This document shows, one piece after another, positions 5,803 through 6,039 of a stretch of 6,039 bases of DNA. Made by a program: the position numbers and the translations under genes. Source of the stretch: JBOHHR01 sp050740975 (lineage in GTDB: Bacteria; Pseudomonadota; Gammaproteobacteria; JBOHHR01). The notes beneath the pieces were generated by a model. The model saw only the letters and a program-made list of their open reading frames with translations. It was not told where the DNA came from and did no database searches. Each line of letters opens with the position of its first letter. Position 1 is the first letter of the stretch. The stretch lies in the NCBI GenBank assembly GCA_050740975.1, contig JBOIEE010000054.1, positions 1-6,039 on the forward strand, written 5' to 3'.

Positions 5803-6039
5803 TGAATGCCCCCAGAATCCTAATACCGCTAGCGATCGTGGTCATCGCAATTTATTCGGCCGCGTTTACCGTAGGGGAAACAGAGACCGCCATATTATTC
5901 AGGCTTGGCGAAATAAAACGCGCCGACTTTAAACCGGGGCTGCATTTCAAAGTCCCGTTGATCAACAACGTCAAAAAATTTGACGACCGGCTATTGTCAC
6001 TGGACTTCGAGCCCCAACGCTTCCTCACCAAAGAAAAGA
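5802..6039 (+). CDS. hflC: FtsH modulator subunit HflC, 3' end beyond window
   Basis: HflC is the partner of HflK in the SPFH complex around FtsH. The ATG shares its A with the TAA stop of hflK. Only the first 79 codons are present and the frame stays open to the window end. The visible part has a short N-terminus, one membrane segment (about 5-24, ILIPLAIVVIAIYSAAF), then the start of the SPFH domain: ETETAILFRLGEI (26-38), KPGLHFKVPLINNVKKFDDR (44-63), and RFLTKEK (73-79), all matching the opening of known HflC proteins. The ATG at 5806 is in a different frame. The gene is incomplete only because the window ends; nothing suggests it is broken. Confidence 0.95.
   Translation, partial: MNAPRILIPLAIVVIAIYSAAFTVGETETAILFRLGEIKRADFKPGLHFKVPLINNVKKFDDRLLSLDFEPQRFLTKEK

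Overview
The window holds the gammaproteobacterial housekeeping cluster mutL-miaA-hfq-hflX-hflK-hflC, all on the + strand and in the order known from Escherichia coli. The near-identical Hfq core and this gene order point to a gammaproteobacterium. Three features suggest a lineage outside Enterobacterales: a short acidic Hfq tail, a compact MutL, and a MutL C-terminal half that aligns better with the endonuclease-type MutL proteins of other bacteria. I would not name a genus.

Layout. Positions 1-46 are the 5' flank of mutL, with a perfect TATAAT and a possible hairpin. mutL (47-1819) overlaps miaA (1803-2753) by 17 nt. A 112-nt gap leads to hfq (2866-3114), which has a strong Shine-Dalgarno site and a possible longer alternative start. 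A 52-nt gap leads to hflX (3167-4468), which appears to start at TTG. The largest gap (4469-4641, 173 nt) carries a candidate promoter for hflKC. hflK (4642-5802) is coupled to hflC (from 5802, cut by the window end) through TAATG.

Function. MutL couples mismatch recognition to repair. MiaA prenylates A37 of tRNAs that read UNN codons. Hfq is the hexameric RNA chaperone for small RNAs. HflX is a ribosome-splitting and rescue GTPase. HflK and HflC form the inner-membrane SPFH complex that surrounds and modulates FtsH. The genes share transcription more than a single pathway.

I found no mobile element, CRISPR array, RNA gene or unknown multigene system. The points worth a second look are inside the conserved genes. 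MutL has lost the endonuclease and metal-site motifs at matching positions. HflX has Ser in place of the P-loop Asn that binds K+ in related GTPases. Hfq is short with an acidic tip. The hfq and hflX starts are not straightforward. Comparisons with other species are from memory of family consensus sequences, not from a search.
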